Part shown: positions 1-13,135 of the stretch, piece by piece | Layout of the letters: every line of letters begins with the position of its first letter | Numbering within the stretch: position 1 is the first letter of the stretch | NCBI RefSeq assembly: GCF_016802725.1 | Contig: NC_052672.1 | Coordinates: 8,709,685 to 8,773,684 of the forward strand | Direction: 5' to 3' | Source of the DNA: Solenopsis invicta | Taxonomy: Eukaryota; Arthropoda; Insecta; Hymenoptera; Formicidae | Length of the DNA: 64,000 nt | Notes under the pieces: generated by a model | The model's input: only the letters and a program-made list of their open reading frames with translations | Database searches by the model: none | What the model was told of the DNA's origin: nothing | Program-made: the position numbers and the translations under genes

Positions 1-298
1 TATTATGTGTACTATATTAATATTTATTATATAATATTATATAATATAAAGTTTGAAAAAAACTTTATCACGAAATGTAGGAAGATCATGATTTGAAGAC
101 GAGATTTTAATTGTGTATACATTTCAATTCCATATTGATTAAAATTTATCAATATATAATAAACATTACACGTAATAAACATGCCAATGTATAACAAACG
201 TTATTTTTGCACACCTTCTTTGCATAACAGAAAATGATTACGGAAAAAAATATTATAGAAATGAAAAACGTGCGGAAAAGAATGAAATAAAATTCTAG
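1..298. other. AT-rich DNA, no gene seen
   Basis: Short AT-rich runs with scattered stops in all frames. I see no splice-linked coding segment, RNA gene or clear repeat boundary here. Confidence 0.5.
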
Positions 299-897
299 AT
301 AGCACGGAATATTTATAATAAACATTTATAAATGTTTATTATCATTTATTTTTTAAATATTATAAAAATATTTTATAGATATTTTATATTCACGAAGAAA
401 AAAAATCATTAAAAATGTTATTAAAATATAGATTATAAGTTTTATACAATATTTATGGTAAGTAAAAAAGTGTTATAAATATTAATAGTAATATCATAAT
501 TTTAAAAGCTTAAAAAAACTGAAGCTTTTCAATTTTTCCACGGTTTTTTTTCATTCTTTTTTCAAAGAAAGCAAAATATATTGGAAAAATTCTTGTAAGT
601 GATTTTTCTAAAATAAATTTTTGAAAAAAATTTATCTATAAGCGAGAAAAGCCAGAGAAAAACAGAAAAAACGAGCTTTTTTCCGAACTTTCTTCCGAGC
701 TTTTAAAATTGTAAACAATATTTATACTTATTTTATAAATATTTTTATGCAAATTTTATGATAAATCTTTAGTATCTTTTCAATTTAAGATCATAAAAAT
801 ATTAAAGAAATATTTTTGAAAATATTTATAAAATATGCAAATAATTATTACAAAAATTTTGTAAATCTTTATATAATAAATATTGTAAGCTATCTGA
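299..897. mobile_element. Degenerate AT-rich inverted-repeat element, copy 1
   Basis: The left part (about 300-470) and right part (about 715-890) resemble the two halves of the compact element at 62584-62900. Shared stretches include ATTTTATAGATATTTTATAT-like and TAAATATTGT...GCT...CTGAAAT ends. The middle (about 480-710) is not in the other copy and may be a later insertion or divergence. It looks like a non-autonomous DNA transposon (MITE-like) with no coding capacity. The boundaries are approximate, and the AT bias makes some similarity expected by chance. Confidence 0.4.
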
Positions 898-1126
898 AAT
901 AGTAACGATACAAAAGTTATGAGGCACCATCTAGCGCCTGTTAACAAGGCTCAGTGTGCAGCAGTGTCGATAAAAAAGTATTTTTAAATCTACTTGAAAA
1001 TACGTATGAATTACGGTTTTCTGAAAAACAAAAAATTGACGAAGTAAGTCTGATTAATTTCTTTTCTATTATTTAATTTAAATGATTCTCCAATCGATTG
1101 CGTTTAATCCAGCTGACGTTTAAATC

Positions 1127-1158
1127 ACGTGACGGGATCATGGGAAAAAGGCGGGAAA
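1127..1158 (+). promoter_or_regulatory. E-box and E2F-like site upstream of PRIM2
   Basis: CACGTG lies at 1127-1132 and GGCGGGAAA at 1150-1158. The second is the reverse complement of TTTCCCGCC, matching the E2F core TTTSSCGC. They sit about 300 bases before the PRIM2 start codon. Replication genes, DNA polymerase alpha-primase subunits among them, are classic E2F targets in animals, so S-phase control is plausible. This is a motif match only, and the transcription start is not known. Confidence 0.45.
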
Positions 1159-1461
1159 CAGAGCATGATGGCGAGAAGTCGAAGTAGCTGAATGTGGGAA
1201 GTTACAAAGTGATTCTTCGTCGAAATTATACTCTTCGTTGGAATTATATCTTCCTCGGAATTGGAATGTCTTGTTTCTACATCTTTCCCGTTGTTGATCG
1301 CGAGTAGTCGATGTGTCACGAAGATCTAGAGATATCAAACGTTACCGTTTGCACAGACGTAACTTAACCCACAGCGTTCTACACGTGCACTTGATTCACG
1401 TTTATCTTCGTCTTCTCTGTGCACTCTGTGCAGCCAGAAATAAATCAGCGTAGATCGAAAA

Positions 1462-4127
1462 ATGGATTACAAGACACGTCGGCGTTACACGACCGTTGCG
1501 GACGTACATAGCACCAACAACGATTATCCTCACGACATTCAGATGTACGATGTGTCGCCAGTAGGTGAAATGTCGCTGGAGGAATTTCAAGAGCTAGGAT
1601 TTGACAGGTTGAAAGGTAAGACGTATTAAAGAGTCTTCTAGAACCCTCTGACCTTTCTGGAGTACGTTCAGATTCAAAATATAATCTTATTTTTGTCTAA
1701 CATTTAGTAAACAATAAAGATATAATGATACCTAGGGACTCTTGGGAGGGAATCTGAATGCATCTCTGTACTTATTTTTATCAATGAATTTTGGCTTAAT
1801 TTTTAATCTTTTTCTAGTTTTAAAAATGAGAAAAAGATAAAGATTAACTCAAACTGAAAACAAAATTAATCTATGTTAGTAGAAATGGATATTAATCACT
1901 AATGTTTACTGATTGACTTTGTTGCAGCATTACGGTTGATAGAAACGATGAATTGCAGAAGTGATCTGAAAACGCTGGAGGATCGCAAGAAAGCCCTCTG
2001 CGATTCCCTGAAATCCGATGGACTGAAGTACTATGCAAATCTCTTGTACGCTGATGGATCCAATCCACAATCAGAAGAGCATTCACAGACTAGAAAGAAG
2101 GATCATATTTCACACTTTATTTTAAGATTAGTGTACTGCCATAATGACGAGCAAGCCAAGTGGTTTATTAATCAGGAAGTTGAATTTTTCAAATTGAGAT
2201 TTAGCTCGTTAGATAAGAAGGGCATTGAGTATCTATTGAATATCAGCAACTTGGATTGCATACCTGTATGTTTTATTGTACTTTGATAAGAGATTGTGTA
2301 ATTAGCATGTGTTATAATCTGACTATTAATGTTTCTTAAGATTTCACAAGATGAAAAGTTTGAGGTGAAAGAAGAACTTAGCTGGTCTTCTGGGAAAGTT
2401 ACAAATATTGACATCACTGACATTTATAAAGTGCCTTTCGATAAAGTTCTTGATTTGATCAAAGGACGTAAAGTATACCTCAAAGCAGGGATGGCATATA
2501 TCACTCATATGGATCTAAGTTCTGTGTTTGTCTCATATTTTAGACAACATCTAGCTGCAGGATTAGAGGTACATAATCTTTAATTTAAAAAAAAATTAGC
2601 TTTCTATAATCATATTTTTATTCCATCAATCTGGGTTTTTTTGTCTAGCTCTTTTTTTACCGTTCTAGGCTTTTAAAAGATCTAAAAAAATTCAAAGATT
2701 ACTTTTCAACATCTCTATTATATTATCAAATAGTTTTTTAACTCAAATATTTATTAAATATTTTCAAAAATATTAAGTTTATAAAAACATTTATTGAAAA
2801 AGCAAAGAAATTTTAGATTAAAATTTCGCTTATACTAAAAAAAAGATCAAGATTGCAGACGAAGAGTTAAATTATTAATTAATTTCTGTTTTGTAGACTG
2901 CAAAAATTATGTATGACAATATATCGGACGACGAAAGATTGACTAAATACTTAACGGGTCTTCCTTCAGCTTTCTCTGGAATGACGCGTGTCGTGTGGTC
3001 AACTACAGCCACACCCATCGATAAACTGAATGATGTATAAGTCAATTATTATTTTAATTAGGAGCTGTATTTTCTTAAGCTTGTCTTATTTGAAATTAAT
3101 TGTAAATTATTTTCAGTTAGCAAAATCATCATATCCGTTATGTATGAGAACACTTCACGAAGCACTGCTCACCAACAACCATTTAAAGAATTCAGGACGC
3201 ATGCAGTATGGGTTATTCTTGAAAGGTCTAGGTGTCACTTTAGAAGATGCTCTTCGTTTTTGGAGAGATGCCTTTTCAAAAAAGTATGACGGGGTTGCAT
3301 TTGAGAAAAAATATGCATACTCTATTAGGCATTACTTTGGTAAAGAGGGAAAGCAAACGAATTACACTCCATTCGGTTGTTCAAAGATTATATCCAGCTC
3401 TGTCGGACCTGGAGAATATCATGGATGTCCTTTCAGACATATGGATCGCGATTCGCTTTGCCAAAAGTTAACCAGTTACGGCATATTTGCCTCTAGTAAG
3501 ACCATTGATTTTGTCACTATTGTAAAAAGCAAGACTGTTTTCTATCATTCACATCTAATATTAATTTATTTTAGATATGACCGAGATATTAGACTTAGCC
3601 AAGGATGGACAATATCACTTAGCATGTGCCAAGTATTTTGAAGTTATGCATAAAAAACCAGCAAGCAAGCCACTTCTGCATCCAAATGCATACTATGCTG
3701 AAAGTCGTGCAATTTTAACCGAAGACGAGAGTAGTAAAGGTAAAAAAAGAAGGAAAAAAATTTTTTAAGTAGAAATGGTTCAGCATTTGTATTACGTGTA
3801 TATAATATTTTATTCGCAGATGTAGAAAACAAAGAGAAATTTTCTCAAAGTACGGTTGGTACTCCCGGAAGCTTGTCTTCAAGAAGAAGCGATAAATATC
3901 CTACACCTTCTAGAAATACAGAGTTTACTGGAACGCCAAAGAGAAATGATAGATATGCTACACCTACCAGAAGTGCAGACACAATCGGTACACCTTTAAT
4001 AAAAGACCACAAACTAAATTATCGAACGCCTTCGAAAAAAAGTAAAATGACACCAGTAAACATTGCGGAAATGCTGGACGATGATGATTTTACAGAATTT
4101 ATGGATGTAGACATGAATCAGAGTTAG
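1462..4127 (+). CDS. PRIM2: DNA primase large subunit
   Basis: Regulatory subunit of the DNA polymerase alpha-primase complex, which makes RNA primers for nuclear DNA replication. Seven exons: 1462-1615, 1928-2265, 2341-2568, 2897-3034, 3117-3495, 3575-3739, 3820-4127. All introns are GT-AG and all phases fit, giving 569 residues. The N-terminal helical part precedes the C-terminal iron-sulfur domain. Its four expected cysteines are visible in SYPLCMRTLH, YTPFGCSKII, GEYHGCPFRHMD and HLACAKYFEVMH, in the family order. The protein is longer than the roughly 510 residues of the human form. The excess is a C-terminal tail (last exon) with repeated TP/TPS/TPTR motifs and a final acidic DDDDFTEF stretch. 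The first ATG opens the conserved reading frame. It is convergent with TDH, 818 bases between stop codons. Confidence 0.95.
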
Positions 4128-4945
4128 CAAATAGCGGTTTGTCTTTTTGTATTATATAAATCTATTTATATTTCTTGGATTTTATTCACAAAATGTCTTC
4201 AAATATATATTATTTTTATTCCTATTTATTGATACTTTTCTGATAATTGTCAAATTAGTTTCATAAATATTACTTATGTATGCGGAATATTAATCTCTAC
4301 AGTCTATATTCTCTATTATTATCGATAAATGCATTTTTAAACATGTAGTTTATGTTGTAAATACTGTAGAATCTCAGAAATAAATGTACGTATTTATCGA
4401 TAAAAGCGAATTGAGAATATAGGTCTAGATCTTTAACTTTCATAAATTTTGCTTACATAATTTTAGAAAAATATGTTTAGAGTTAAAGTTAATTTTTAGC
4501 GTTTGAATTTAATTACAGTACTATTTTTACAATTTGAAAGTTCAAAGGTGTACTCTTCCCTATCCATTCTCTGAATAGTTTCTGAAATTTAATCCTTATA
4601 TATTTAAAAATCTTTTTGTAACGAGAAAATCGCTATTTTTATCTAATATCTAATCGTTATTTTTATCTAATGTCTAATCGCTATTTTTATCTAATGTCTA
4701 TCTAAAGATATCAGTTTGCTACATTTTGTTTGAGCCACCTTATATAATTTATGTATAAAAATACTTATATTAATTTTTACATAATATTTTTAATTAGCGA
4801 TTTTTTATCATGAGTCGCTTCTTTTACCATCGAAGAACTTCGTCATGAAACCGAATGTATTGAATTCATAATACAAAAGGTTACAAAACGTATATCAATT
4901 GAAACAAGTCAATAGTTATAATATACATAAATTTTTTTTATGTAA
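4128..4945. other. PRIM2-TDH convergent intergenic region
   Basis: Holds the 3' ends of two convergent genes. An AATAAA lies near 4379 for the plus strand. About 4635-4700 contains two or three short near-copies of a TCGCTATTTTTATCTAATGTC-like unit. Nothing coding is visible. Confidence 0.5.
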
Positions 4946-7900
4946 TTATACATAGCTATTGACCTCTTTCAATCGGTGTTTTGGTAGAAAATTCGTGCTA
5001 ACGTCCTGCACCATTAATTCTACCAGCCTTTGTAGATCATATTTGTGCTGCCATCCCCAATCTCGTCGTGCTTCGCTATCATCGAAAACTTGCGGCCAGT
5101 TTTCCGCTAAAATCATATCAACGTTTTAATAAATTTTTAATTTGATTTACTTTGTTACATACTCGAATTACAATAAGATCACTGCATCAATCAATAAACA
5201 AATAAAAACTTCATATACTTACATACATTTTCAAGTAAAAAAATATTTAAATAAAAATTTTTTGTTTTCTTTGTAGCTACTTTCAGGACTAAAATTCGGG
5301 TTTTCGCGACCAAAATTTTTTGTTATTGATTAAGAAAAAAAAGAAACCTAGAGAACCCTTCAGTTTTTAAATTTCGATAATTTTTAGTTCATTTTGTATA
5401 GCTAAAACATCCTTAATATCAAATAAATGTTTTTATAATATTTTAAAAAGTATTTTTTACTTTGAATATTGCATACGTACCGATATGCTGTCGTTTGTCA
5501 GGTTTATAAGTAATTTTCAAATCCGGTATATACTTGAAGAGTTCGTTAAACAGCTCCTCGGGTGTGAAGCTCATGGCTGTGACGTTGTAAACTCGTCTAC
5601 GCAACAATCTGTCAGGTGTATTCAAAAACTGAAAAAGTGCCGACAGACAGTCTTCGATGTATATCATCGGCAGCCTCGTATGAGGCTCTAAGTAACACTC
5701 GTACTTTTTGTTTAACAGTCCCTCGTGAAATACCGCTACGGCGTAATCTGTGAAAGCGGAAAATTTATTATTAAATCTCTCAAACGTGTAACGTACATCT
5801 TCGAACAAAATAAAAAAATTAAAAACTGCAGACAGATACTGACAGAAAAAATACTAAAAACAAAAAAAAACCGTTTACTCTGTGGTCCTAATAGCTTATT
5901 TACTTATAAATTAAAAGATTTCTTAATTAAAATTTTATTTAAATAAAGAAATAATTTTTAATCAAATATTTTGTTAATTGTAGAAAATATTTACTATTAG
6001 ATTATTTTTATATAACAAGATAATTAGATTTCTCATCTAAGAAATTTAATTAAATTTAATAAATTATTAGCTTATTTTTAAAATCATTATTTAAATGTAA
6101 AAAAATGTAAAAATACAAAATTATATACCTAAAGTAATATGTATATTTACTTGAAAGTAAATATTTTTACGTAAATAATAAACAAATACTTGCATCAAAA
6201 TATATAATTTTAAGAAAATGCAATTCTTCGTTAAAAAAAAGTTCAATATAGCTATGAACTTCAAATTACTTTTTGAGGAAACCATTGATCTGTTCTTTCT
6301 AGCAAGAAATACCACTGAAAAAAATAGTCTTTTTCAATTTAATAATTTAATAATTTATTTTGCCTAATAAAATCTATCTTTTTATTACTACATTTACAAT
6401 AGACTTTTTCATAGAAAAAAATGATGATAATAATAAACTCTCTATCGATATATAATCTTTAAATGAATAAATAATGTTTGTAAAAACCTGTTTTTCATCA
6501 ATGCCAATATATTTGCAAGTACTTTACACATTATAATAGGATTACAATAAGAAAGATGCAAAAACAACCGATCAAGAATCAAGACTCGCTGCATTACTTG
6601 CCAGCAGTATTGTCCTTGAGAAACGATACATTCCTCCATTATGTAGTTACCTTAATCGCAGTTAATGCTCTAGTTCTTTACGAAAGAAGGTAAAAGATAT
6701 CAATTTTCAGTTATCAGCCTATTCTACATGCGGCATTAAGCGTTTCTTAACCATGAATACGATTATCTTGTCAAGAATCGGGAAACTTGAAACACGCGAA
6801 CGTTCGTTTGAAAAATATCTCATTTTTAAAATATTCCATAGTGGATTCGTAAACAGATAATAATAGGCGTGTGCATTATTCAAGAAAACCTGTTCAGAAA
6901 AACTGTATTAACTATTACCACGCATTTAATAGCGAATGCTGCTTTTAATAGTAAAGAAATCATTATTAGCATAATTAAAATATGAAGCGAGTTTACATGT
7001 TTTTGTTATATCCCAGGTAGCACATGCGTTTTATAATCATATAGTTTATACATTTTATAACCGTAAACAATAAGAAACGTTTAAAACTATAATTCGTAAA
7101 ATGTAGTTTTTTGATTTCTGTAGTTAGAAAAGATTTACTTTTTCTGTTGTAAATAATATAAGAAATAAATACATAATTTGCTTTTTATATATAATAATAT
7201 TATCTATTATTTTATATTATATATACGTTTTATCTATAAATAATGTATCAATACGTTTCTTTATTTATGTCCTATCGGTCTTAATATCTGTCAATCGATT
7301 TTAATATCTGATCCGCCAAAGCTATTCCACCTACTCGTATAATATATTCTTATGCCTTAATATATGTTTGAGGAGAGAAAGAGAGAGAGATGTATAAATT
7401 TATTTAGACTGTCTGACATGTATGAAATGCTCGTCTCATCTAAAAATATCGGTTGCATTTAGCAAAAAAAAAACAGCTTTGCAACTGTTGTAAAATTCTT
7501 TAATACAATTTCTGCTCTTAGTTCTTGCCAAATCTAAATGTGTAAACCAAAATTATTAAAAAAATTTACAGCAGTACACAACAGCTTTTTCTGCTGAACA
7601 CAGCAGAAATTGATTATTAATATATTTTTTAATGTACTAAATATACATTTGAATTACAATATACAATAGTATTGTTTATCAAAACAATTTTATCTATAAC
7701 ATTTCTAGAACATTTTCTCCATCCATAAAAAAATTAGTTTTATCTAATCTTTTATCTATTCTTCTTCTAATTAATCTTTTTCGAGTAAACATTTTAACTC
7801 AAATAATTCCAGAATTCGTTTGTAAACGTTCTGAACAAACACTCATAAATTAATTTTAAACTCACAGTAAAAGATTTATCAAAAATTTACAATCTTTGTT

Positions 7901-10900
7901 TTATATATAAGCAAGATTATAAAATCTTAGAAGAATTTATAATCTTAAACGGACATAATTTGCTTACGTCAAGAAAATTTTTCTTTTCATGTAAACAAAT
8001 CATGTCTGTTTAAGATTATAAATTTTTCAAAAAGATTTATATTCTTGCTTATATATGAAACAATGATTGTTGATTTAATATTAATTTGTTTTCTGTGCAT
8101 GTATATGTTATCTAAGATATTTCATTAAAAAAAAGACACGATAACAAAATGCGCAATAAGTATAAAAAAGAAGCAACATCTTCTCTCACCAGTGGTACCG
8201 CCGCCGGGTGGATCGCTGCTAATTACACCGGGGAATCGAAGACACCGAAAATCGAGACCGAAGCGATGATGATAATACTCTCCTAAGAGCTCGGCATGGA
8301 CCTTGCTGACACCATAAATCGTACGGGGTCGTTGCACCGTGACATTCGGGGTAGGATTTCTTGGTGAATCGGGACCAAATGCACCAATCGTGGATGGTAT
8401 AAAGATCCTCAGCTTATATTGCTTCGCCAACTCGATGACGTTGTGCATTCCTGTTATTTTGCAAAAAAAAACAGGGATGATTAATTAGTTATATGTAGCT
8501 CAAACAAATATTCGCAAATGTTTTCAAAACAAATAATTTAAATATCTTTAAAAGAATTACATAGCTTCACGCACCCTTTCCTTAAGGGAACATACAGGGT
8601 GATCCATAATGGTTGGAACAACTATTTACCATGAGAGATGACTTATTGACTTCACTCCATATAAATTACATGAAGTGCAGTCGGTAAGTCATCTTTTATG
8701 GTAAATAGTTGTTCCAACCATTATGGATCACACTGTACATGTCTAGAAGGATCAAAACGAAACCTTTGCAATTTTTTTGTAGAAATATCAAAAAAGATAG
8801 AGAAGATTTGTTCCATTGTTAAGATCATACTTTTCTCTTTGACATTTAAATTTTATTAAAATATAATAAAAAATGGCGTCGCTCTTCAAATTCTCTCGAA
8901 TCGTATTTTTTAAAAATAACGGTGATCAGCCGCCACAAGATACATTAGAAATCAAAGTGACACAAACTTTATAAAATTAAATCTAGTGCTTGATGTAGCC
9001 ACTTTTCGAAATAATGTTTTTGAATAAAGTAACAGTTTGTTAAAGACAACATAGCACATTCTTATTAATTATGCGGCAACAAACATTAAGCGTCATAAAA
9101 AATACTCCAACACTTTATACTGTCTAAAGTTTAGAAAAAGTGAGTAAAATTGCAAATTGATCGATCTTCAACATATAGTGGTTACTACGCGTTTTTAGAT
9201 ACTTGATTTACAAAAACTTGAAGAGCGACGCTATTTTATATTATTTTTTAAATAAAATTTGAATGTCAAATAGAGAAAAGTATGATCTTTGTAATGAAGG
9301 AAATATAATTTCTCTATTCTTTTTGTTTTTTTTACAAAAAATTTGCAAAGTTAGACCCTCGTTTTGACCTAGGTGTATACGCCCCCTTAAAACGGTCTCG
9401 GTTTCTGTTTTTCAGGTATGTTTTTGTAAATCGCGATACTATCAACAACTACTATTCTGTGTCCGCTTTCTCCCGGACACTTTCTTCCCTTCGTGATCAC
9501 GACCGCGTCATAATTAATATCGTAATGACAAATTTACTCGTAGGCACAACATTCCATTTCACTTGGACGCAATTCGCGGAAAACCACGCACGTTCTCGCA
9601 CGAGAGATTTTGCGTTCTATTAAATATAAAAAAAAACAAGAAGTAGTAGAAGGACGATGGTCGTGGAATATATCTGAGAAGGTAGAATATCTCATGTTAT
9701 CTCGTATAATTCGCGTTAAATTCTAAAAGCAACCGTTAACATTACTTCGTTAAAATTACAGTTTATTTAGATAGGATGGTTACCATTAGTGTTCATGTTT
9801 TTATAAAAGCTAAATTTCAGTTTTGCAGGCAGTGGAAATTTTTACAGATGTATACTTTCTATGTAATTTTGAGAAGTTATGTTACATATTAATTTTAGTC
9901 TAACGTGAAAGCCTGGAATTCAATACGAATTTCAAATAGTATTATTGAATTTAATGTGTATCGTAATATGTGTATGAATTTGACAAATGAAATTATATTA
10001 TACTAGTATGTGGGCTGTGGTTGCAATATGGTCTCCGCCATATGCACTTCTCTTGCGATTTTACAATCTTTTGTATTGTAGTATGTTGTATAATGTTTAT
10101 TAGGAGCAAAGAAATTATTTTAAAAAGTCTTAAGTTTTATTTTAAAAAAATTTTTAAGCCAAAAAAATTTTTTTAAATGAAACATAAAATTTTGTTTTGT
10201 GACACTTATTTATATGTAAACTCAACAAAAATTATTATTATTTTTTTTAAATAAATAAAAGTGCCTTTCGTGACATTAATTGTTAGTATTCCACGAACCT
10301 CCTAATATTTCATACACAATTGCATCCTTTTTTCCCCTCTTCAGTAAATTATAAATTACGTTCGTTTTATATACTCGATGAACATCTACCTATAAGGTGA
10401 TTAGAGGAACTCTATGGCTAATAAATTAGTGTTGATTAAAATTGTATCATGTTAATATTTATCAAGTTATTGTTAGAAAACAAAATGGTATTCCACAATC
10501 GTCTCCTTTTCTGTAATTATGCTGTTAATAATAATATGCCGTTAGATACACGCGATCCCGATCTGATCTAATGACACAGAGGTGCATCATACGACCCTCA
10601 CCTTCAATATTGACTCTGACAGCTAGCGGTACGTTTTGTTCGCCAACAGCGCTAAGTAGAGCGCTGAAGTGGATCAGCCATTCTATCCTGTAGTCCACAA
10701 CGATCTTCTGCAGACCCTTGAAATCAAGGATGTCGGCGAAGATGAAGGGTCCGTTCTCCAAGTTCTCCTCCGATGGCTTGATAATGTCTGACAGTATGAC
10801 GTTCTCATTGCCATAATTTCGACGAAGTAATTTCGCGCATTCCGTACCCAATTGTCCGAGGCCACCTGAATAAAAATCGCCAAAAGCATGAAAATTTATT

Positions 10901-11858
10901 AAATGACGAAAGTACCTCTTTCGTGATAAAACGTAGATATCGATGTTATCCTTGTAATACTTTTCTATGCATAAAGAAACACGAAAATGCTTTCTGATAA
11001 AATCTCAAACTGCAAACATATGATGTGAAAGGTTGAAAACATGCGATTGTATTCACGTATGAAATATCATCTTATCTTGAATCTAACTCGAGTTCTTTCA
11101 AGAAATACACAATCATATTAGAAACGTATCAAGTGCAATGTGAAAGTATAATGAGAAATAAGTTATTTTTAACGTCACAAATTTCGGTAAAAATAATTTT
11201 CGTTTTTCAAATTCTTTTAAATACCAAAATAAAATAAAATGATTAAAGTTAAAAGAACAAAATTAAAAAATTGAAAAGCTAAGAAACAAAAGAATGAACA
11301 AAACAGGATGTTAAAATAAATATAATTTACAATAATTTACAATAACAATAATTCATAAAAATATCAAGTAATTGTCACCCGTTTTAACAATTACATAGAA
11401 TTTTTATCAACAAACAAAGTTTGACAAAATACAAGAAAATATAACGAAAATAACAATATGGCCAAAAGTCTACAAATTAAAATAAATTTAGATAAATATA
11501 AACTAAAGATAAAATTGAGAATATAAAACACCATATAAAAACACTTTAAAAGAATAAAAAAAGAATATAGTTTTATCCTTATTATTTTATCCTTATCAAT
11601 ATTAATAGTATCAATAGTTGAATTTGTTGAACCACATACAATTTGTTAGATACATTAATTCAAGGTAAACAAGTTTTAGTTATTTAACTTACCTGTTATT
11701 AGTATCCGTGGAGGTTTATTTGCATTTCCGGTATTGATGGACCTGACGTTACCGGTTTCTTTAATCATCTTGCAAAGAGGATTGATGGCTGTCTGGAAGT
11801 CTCTGCGAACGTTTCTCGTAAAGTAAGACGAAAGACGAATAATATTTTTGCACAACAT
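4946..11858 (-). CDS. TDH: L-threonine 3-dehydrogenase, mitochondrial
   Basis: NAD-dependent oxidation of L-threonine to 2-amino-3-ketobutyrate in mitochondria, the first step of threonine breakdown to glycine and acetyl-CoA. It is an extended short-chain dehydrogenase (epimerase-like fold). Exons in coding order on the minus strand: 11858-11693, 10865-10602, 8450-8190, 5747-5481, 5106-4946, all phases consistent, 372 residues (mouse TDH is about 373). The N terminus is basic and hydroxylated without acids (MLCKNIIRLSSYFTRNVRR), as expected of a mitochondrial targeting peptide. This is why I start at 11858 rather than at the upstream in-frame ATG. The Rossmann glycine motif GGLGQLG is split by intron 1. 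The catalytic YxxxK is YGVSK in exon 3, preceded by the serine region IPSTIGAFG. Introns 2 and 3 are over 2 kb and filled with hairpin elements. Confidence 0.95.
7863..8097. mobile_element. CACAG-end hairpin MITE, copy 1 (in TDH intron)
   Basis: Ends are CACAG...CTGTG, with a long inverted repeat including ATATATAAGCAAGA and its complement, and an inner repeat around GGACATAATTTGCTTAC. The same family occurs at 21929-22169, where flanking TA is seen on both sides. It has no coding capacity and is probably a Tc1/mariner-type MITE. Confidence 0.7.
8595..8735. mobile_element. Near-perfect hairpin MITE with TA target duplication
   Basis: Left end CAGGGTGATCCATAATGG and right end (reverse complement) CAGTGTGATCCATAATGG pair almost along the whole 141 bases, leaving a small loop. 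TA lies directly outside both ends (8593-8594, 8736-8737). TA duplication and a CAG start fit the Tc1/mariner superfamily. It lies in TDH intron 2. Confidence 0.75.
8738..9380. mobile_element. Long terminal-inverted-repeat element
   Basis: The arm at about 8745-8905 (CAAAACGAAACCTTTGCAA, later AAGATCATACTTTTCTC, then GAGCGACGCC-like) is repeated inverted at about 9210-9378. About 300 bases of unrelated AT-rich core lie between the arms. There is no open frame of note. It abuts the preceding hairpin MITE almost directly. Probably a non-autonomous DNA transposon in TDH intron 2; edges are approximate. Confidence 0.6.
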
Positions 11859-12790
11859 TATTTTAGTAATCGATGCACCACGATTCTGGAATAAATAAAC
11901 GAAAGATCTCGTCACAATGTTATCGGTCTGATTCCAATCTAATTTTGAACAATTTTCATACAACAATAATTTATATTTATAAAAAAAAAAGATAGTCTAA
12001 GATTGTTTCGCACTACTTTAAAGTGTCCACTGTGTCAAAAATAAAATAGATTTTTATAAAGAAATTCGTAGAGAACAGAAAGATGAAATCTTTTCTCGTT
12101 GATGGTCGATAGACAACTGGAGGCTCGAGCAATAATTCTACTTTATAGTACGGTCCATTTTCAAAACCAGTTAGATCACGGATGCTGCTTCATCTGTGTA
12201 TTTATAATGAAGGCTCGTTCACATAGGTAGAATCACGCCTCGCTCAATATTTATATTACATAACGGAAGAATTACATTCAGCTTTGCGTAAATTAATAAT
12301 TTTTTAAACTAAATTAAGTTAAAGTTAATGACGTATAAAATTAAGTTACGTTAAAAATTATATCAACAAAATACTAACTCAGCTAAAAAGTTACGTTAAA
12401 ATTAAATTTATTTCAATTAAATTAAGAGTTAATTTCGAAAAACATTATTTGTATTAAGTTAGAAAGTTGTTAGAAATTTTTAAAAGTTAGATTACTCAAA
12501 ATGATTATAATATAGATCATCAAATAAATTCAACATTTTATTTGTAAATAAAGTTTTATGTGAAGTAATAAAAAAATATTATTTTTATTTAGGAATGTAT
12601 TTTTTCTTTTATATTTTTATCTCTACATAAAGAAAGTTTACATAAATGAATTTTTAACTTAAGAAAAAAGTTAATAAGTTAAATTTTATGATTTTTTTAA
12701 ACAACTTAGTTTAAGTTAAAACTTAACTCACAAAATAAACTAAATTAAGTTAAAAGTTATTAACTTTTTAACTTTAATATTTAGAAAAAA
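11859..12790. other. TDH upstream region and AT-rich repeat-like DNA
   Basis: The first 100-400 bases upstream of the TDH start probably hold its leader and promoter, but I see no clear TATA box. From about 12295 to 12780 the sequence is dominated by AAGTTAAAAGTTAAC-like words in both orientations, the look of a decayed foldback or simple repeat. No gene is seen. Confidence 0.45.
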
Positions 12791-12932
12791 GAAAAGATAC
12801 CTTAAGAGCCAACATAAGATATTCGTGTGTAAATTACAGTATATATTTATTGTAATCATTAATAATTTACTGTCGATATATACTGTAATTTATACACGAA
12901 CATCCTGTGTTGGCTCTTAAGGTATCTTTTCT
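12791..12932. repeat. 142-base hairpin repeat
   Basis: GAAAAGATACCTTAAGAGCC at the left is matched inverted at the right end by GGCTCTTAAGGTATCTTTTC, and pairing continues through ATTACAGTATATA. It abuts the foldback arm that begins at about 12933. It may be a MITE or a terminal part of the same composite. Confidence 0.65.
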
Positions 12933-13135
12933 CTCCTTGTGATTTACGTGATCCGAGCCTTTTATCTTTCGTTAATTTTAATATTTAAGTTTTAATTTTT
13001 TATAACTATCCATACCTTGATTATATCGCGGAATAAATAAGTTATAGGAAATAAACTAGAAAATACACTCTTTTTTTTAGCGTTAACCGTGGATATATTT
13101 ATACGAAACATTGAAAGTCAAATACAGAACATATA

